The notes under the pieces are model-generated. The model saw nothing but the letters and a program-made list of their open reading frames with translations, was not told where the DNA came from and made no database searches. From positions 124,001 to 188,000 of the forward strand of contig JAGFBZ010002020.1 of assembly GCA_018398805.1 (NCBI GenBank): a stretch of DNA of 64,000 nucleotides, read 5' to 3'. Source of the DNA: Hirundichthys speculiger. Its lineage: Eukaryota > Chordata > Actinopteri > Beloniformes > Exocoetidae. Of the stretch, positions 59,580 to 64,000 are shown in pieces (within the stretch, counting starts at the first letter, position 1; the number at the start of each line of letters is the position of its first letter). The translations under genes were made by a program, and so were the position numbers.

Positions 59580-61225
59580 GTAAGTGGAGAAAAAAAATTA
59601 AGACAAGGCAAGGCAAAATAAAATGTGTTTTACTCATAAAAAATAGGGGTTTTTTTTGTAGGTTTGTTTGTTTTTCAATGAAAAACTATGAACACTCTTC
59701 GGTCTGTCATGATGTTTTCTCCGAGCGTCAGTGGCATCCACTTGCGTAAATGGCGGTGTTTTTATTTATTTTTTATTTTTAATCGCAGGTGGCACAAACG
59801 CAGGCCTGCCACGGAGTTCTTGCCTGTCTTGGATAATAAAACCACGTTTTACAGATGAAATGTCTTTGCTGTGCATCCCAGGACCTCCTTTTGCGCGTCA
59901 GCAGCAGCAGCTCCCGCGGACGCGCTCCTGCAGTTGTTGCGCGCAGCGGGGTCAAGAAGAGGAATAATCATCCCGACTATCAAATTGTCTCTTTGGACAT
60001 CAAAATTAAATTAGAGCGCATTTAATGCGATAATCTGCATTACAATCCTCAACGTTGGAGTTGAGTCGGACAATTGAATTAACAGCTTTCCAGTGAGCTC
60101 CAAACTGATAATATTTTCATTTCATCGCGCTGCCTGTTTGGACCCAATTAGATTTAATTGCTGCTGTAACCGGTGGATGATGAGGGTGTGAATGAAACTC
60201 TGACCCTCGTTATGATTGTGGCCGCTGCGGAACATTATTTTATATTACTTACTTAAAAAAAAACAAAACAGTGTGTATAAATTCAAATGGGGAAACTGGG
60301 CAAGATTTGCTGGTCAGGGTTTGTGCAGGAAAAGACGCACACGGAGGAACAAGACGCAAAAGTTTGGAGAATAACTGGAAAATGGAAGCAAAGAGAAGCT
60401 TATAAAAGCTGAGGAGGGACACATAAAAAGTCAAACACGTATAGGTTGTTTGCAGATTTTTAAAAATCATTGCAGTTATTTGCAAAAATGATGGCAAAAA
60501 AAGCCTTTAACATTTCCCAGGTTGTGCGCAACCGCAGAGCCGTTATTGAACTAAGATGAGCTACATTTTTAATAAAAACGACATGCTTTCAGATTTGTTG
60601 AGATGCTTATTTTCAATCACAGTGACTTTATAAAAAAACAACATAGAGCCAATTACAGGGAGCAAGAATCACAAAAAGACCAGAGTTATGTTAAAATAAT
60701 GAAGCTCCCCTCCAGGACTGACTCCTGGGTCTGAAAACGAGTTTTTAACGTTGTTTAGTCAACTCCCGGAGATCGGCCCTTGATGGGTCCATAATGTCAA
60801 AAGCTGAGATCAATCTTTTCTAAAAACGCTCACTCTGGTATTTCATGAAGATCGTAAGTTTTTTATTACCCATTAACCCTGACACATATCCGGTAAATCG
60901 AGATGAAATATAATGTCATATTAGGAACAATTACTGAACTGAGAATAAGTATCTTACACTTTGGTAAGATTTTAACAATTGTAATAAATAAATAAATTAA
61001 ATAAAATAAATACAATTTTTAAAAGAATTAAAATAAAATAAAATAAAGTAAAATAAAAAAAGTAACAAAAAAAATCTTCACGCTTAATTGTTGATTTATT
61101 TATTAGATTAGGACATTGATATATATTTCTTACAGCCTGTCCAATTTGAATAAAATGTTAGGTAGAGCTCTTTGAAATATATTAAATAATATTTATTCCC
61201 TTTTCCAAATTTGACCTTACTGTCC

Positions 61226-61265
<40 letters not shown>

Positions 61266-64000
61266 GCACCAGGCTTCGACCTTTATACTGAAATATTTGA
61301 CGTTGTTTTCTTTTCATTCTTGTTTTACAACAAAGTTCACAGGAAAGAGGATTTCTGCCAATAATATGACTCAGATGTCAGGCGCCTTTGTTTACCTTTA
61401 TTTCCCTGTTCTAGTGACGTGGCCCGTCTATAACTCCTTAACTCTGGAAAAGGAAAGTTTCTGCAGATAATAATTTCACAGAGGCACAAATGAAAGCTTT
61501 GCTCGTGGCCTGCTTTGATAATGATTGACTGAAGGCTCTGACTGACTCCCACACCGCTGACTGACTGCACATAAATTGAAGGCAGCAGTAAAATATTCTG
61601 AACTTGCTAAAGCATAGGGGAGGGAAATGATAAATGACCCCTGCTGTTTTTATAGGAAAATGCTGGTGGATTTTACTTTTTGGCTCATTTCTCTTTATCA
61701 AAACTGTATTTTACTGTGTCGCTGGGGCAGTTTTGAATTGTCAGAGATTTGCTGTATCGTTGTAATTTGCTTCCTGATCAGATCAGTCCTATAGGTGCTG
61801 GTCTCAGAGCTGTCTGAAGCAGGAGCTGTCAAGCTGCAACTGAAGTATTTATTTGGCTGATGGGAAGCAGAATGCTCTAAAAAACATTTACACAGAGTCT
61901 CTACAAAAGATGTTGTTTACACTCAGCACACTACCAATCACTCCACTGGATGAAATCAACAAGGTTGCTGGAGAGTGAACGACTAATCAATTCAGGATGA
62001 GAGCTGAGAGGCAGACTGGAAATGAAAGAAATTTGTTTTGGAAAGGGCGGACAGAGACTGCAGACATTGAAATCAGATGGCAAAACAAAAAAAACAAAAA
62101 AACAAGGGTAAGGTAGGAGAGCTCAGATCATTTCTTGTGGTGAGGGTGAAAATTTAGAAGAAAAATGAGTAAAATTTGCTGTAATGAAATTTTCACCAAA
62201 TAACACAGCTGTCAAGGCGCAGTCAGTACGCTGATGTTGTGTAGCTTTACACGGCTTCTCAAAAAGGTAAAGGACCTCAAAATCCTTAATTTGCTTTCCA
62301 AAAATTGTCAGACTGTGGAAGGGCGTCGTGAAAAACAGCCCCCTGGGGAGAGTTGAACCAGTCACTCCGCGCTGCTCAGGCAGCCACCTATGTGTCTCTG
62401 TGACCCTCCAGAAACTTCCTTTTTTGATGTGCCTGTGCTTCTCCCGGTGTCTGAGGGCTCTGACCTTTAGCTTGGCTTTCCTGCCCTCGTCTGTTTGGAG
62501 GAAAGGGTAAGTCTTCCCCCGTGCACTCAGCATAGAAAATCCATTTGAAACCCCCCATTGGAAACCCTCTGGTGTCAAAGCACAGCTCTTTGCAACATTT
62601 GGGGTCGCACTCTCATTTGACTGCACCGTGAAGACAAAGCGGGTCGCTTTCTGTTGCTGCGTGGGTGTTGAATTCAAGGCCCTATCGTGAAATGATTATG
62701 TGCAATTTGAGAACATAAAATGTTGCTGTTTGTTCCAGTTGAAACCCAAATTGGCAGGTACAGAAGTTACCTCCAGTACGGAATCAGCGCTCAGGTGTTT
62801 TGTCCCTCTTCATACCTTTACTTCTTTTTCTCTTATTCCTCTTTTTGACCCTGCCCAGCCATTCCAGTTTCTGATAATGGCAGTCTGTACAGATTGGTTG
62901 GAGCAGGGCGTAATGGGAACCAGCCATGCAGGCCAGACGACCGAGGCACACTTCAGTGAGTCAGTGACATGAGTGGAGGTGACAAGGACTCAGGATCGTT
63001 TTACCGTTTAGGTTCAGGTTTGGCAGGGTAATTTACATTAGGCTCAGTTTGCATGGCCGAGCGAGAGCAGGCGGGCAGAAAGGCTCATGAAGTCCAGGAC
63101 TTCCTTTGGTCTCTTTGTCACATGTGAACTTTCATGTGAACTGAACTCTCAGACAACCGAGAATGCATCAAGACACCACATGAGCTCAGGAGCCCCTTTG
63201 TGATTTTTATTGCAAAGTAAAGTTGGTTTTTTTTTGTTGTTTTTTTTACTTGTCAGTTTTATATTTATATTGATTTAATATGAAGCTTTAAGTGTTTGTT
63301 ATGTTTGAAGGTACTTTTTTGCGCACATTTTTTAAAAGAATATAAATGTGTCAGCATTTTTTTTTTTTCTTTTTTACTTGGTTTTTGCAAAGTTGGATAT
63401 TTACTTACTTGATATTTACTTACGTTTAAAACATATTTTTTCACTAAACATACTCAAAAACTGATTTGAGAACTTCCCACTGCTTCTAGATGCTATTTTA
63501 TATTCTCTCTCCTTCTGTCTTTTTTATTTTTATTTTTTCCATGTTTGATGTTCTAAAAGAGATTTTTGCAAGCGCTTACTTGTCGGTGGGTCACCTTTCA
63601 TGGACCTTTCTATTTAAGCCTGTTTAGGATCCTTTAATAAGACGAGGCTTGTAAATGCTCCGATGTGTTGCTGTTGTTAGAAATTAGCATTATTCATATC
63701 TGTCGAGTTGTTATTCTCTGAATGTTTTTGATAGGAGGAACTAATCATGTACGATCTTTAGTGAGCTTTCTCGGAAACCTTTTTTTTAAATTTTACATAC
63801 AAAAATTTACCCAACTCTGCTGATGTGGGGTGTTCTATTAATATTAAACAAATGACAAAATTGTAGACTATGAATTTTACCTTCTAAATTTCTAAAAATC
63901 AAAATTTTTCAGTAGAATTAAAATTCAGAATTAAAATTTTATGAAAAAAAAACATGTATAGCTTTTCTTCATAAAACACTTTTTTTCTTAAATCACAAAA
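59580..64000 (+). other. alx4 intron 1 (5' part)
   Basis: The DNA after the donor contains no homeobox exon. Features seen are a CpG-rich start up to about 60100, a (TTA)n run at 61229-61265, and two less AT-rich, unique-looking blocks (62200-62680 and 62880-63200) that may be regulatory. A 184-codon minus-strand frame at 62677-62123 has no recognisable domain. Confidence 0.6.
61229..61265. repeat. (TTA)n microsatellite
   Basis: About twelve TTA units in alx4 intron 1. Confidence 0.9.

Noticed and set aside
62123..62677. 184-codon minus-strand open frame in alx4 intron 1
   Set aside because: It is the longest single frame in the window but has no domain, signal or splice context, and the DNA looks like ordinary intronic or regulatory sequence.
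59580..64000. Search for the alx4 homeobox exon
   Set aside because: No frame gives the paired-class homeodomain (no WFQNRR-type block) on either strand, so it lies outside the window.

Overview
The window is vertebrate nuclear DNA, almost certainly from a ray-finned (teleost) fish. It has AT-rich, intron-containing genes with short exons, many fish-type DNA transposons (hAT, PIF/Harbinger-like, Tc1/mariner, pogo-like, and TTAA-duplicating elements), tRNA-derived SINEs, fish LINE 3' tails and long (AT)n runs. The gene set nucb2 - caprin1 - alx4 corresponds to genes that all lie on human 11p, which fits one conserved vertebrate linkage group.

Layout. (1) 1-1.6 kb: the last four coding exons of a nucleobindin gene (plus strand, best fit nucb2) and its poly(A) signal. 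(2) 1.8-2.5 kb: a TTAA-flanked inverted-repeat element with a GC-rich, promoter-like core. (3) 4.07-21.4 kb: the whole caprin1 coding region on the minus strand. It has 16 coding exons that join in frame to 638 codons plus stop, ending at 4567, with a probable 5' non-coding exon and promoter near 21 kb. Its larger introns have been filled by transposons, some of them nested. (4) 21.4-58 kb: a gene-poor interval with no convincing host exon. It holds two decayed Tc1/mariner copies, a pogo-like element disabled partly by a later MITE insertion, LINE fragments, two copies of one tRNA-SINE family, hAT-type MITEs and microsatellites. Unique non-repeat stretches here are plausible regulatory DNA for the developmental gene on its right. 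(5) 58-64 kb: the upstream region, first coding exon (59228-59579) and part of intron 1 of alx4. The homeobox exons lie beyond the window.

The host genes do not form a functional unit. nucb2 and caprin1 are convergent; caprin1 and alx4 are divergent and separated by about 38 kb. NUCB2 is a secretory-pathway calcium/DNA-binding protein, Caprin-1 is an RNA-binding stress-granule protein, and Alx4 is a paired-class homeodomain factor in limb and craniofacial patterning.

I found no strong candidate for a wholly new biological system. The most unusual items are mobile-DNA architectures: a 512-bp MITE inserted with a clean TCT duplication directly beside the third catalytic Asp codon of a pogo-like transposase; a 668-bp TTAA element with a CRE, a TATA box and a minus-strand start-codon/splice-donor unit; several nested insertions with readable target-site duplications; and start codons of both caprin1 and alx4 that sit next to sequences resembling 3' splice sites. 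Coordinates of repeats without clear target-site duplications are approximate. All family names come from recognition by eye, not from a database search.
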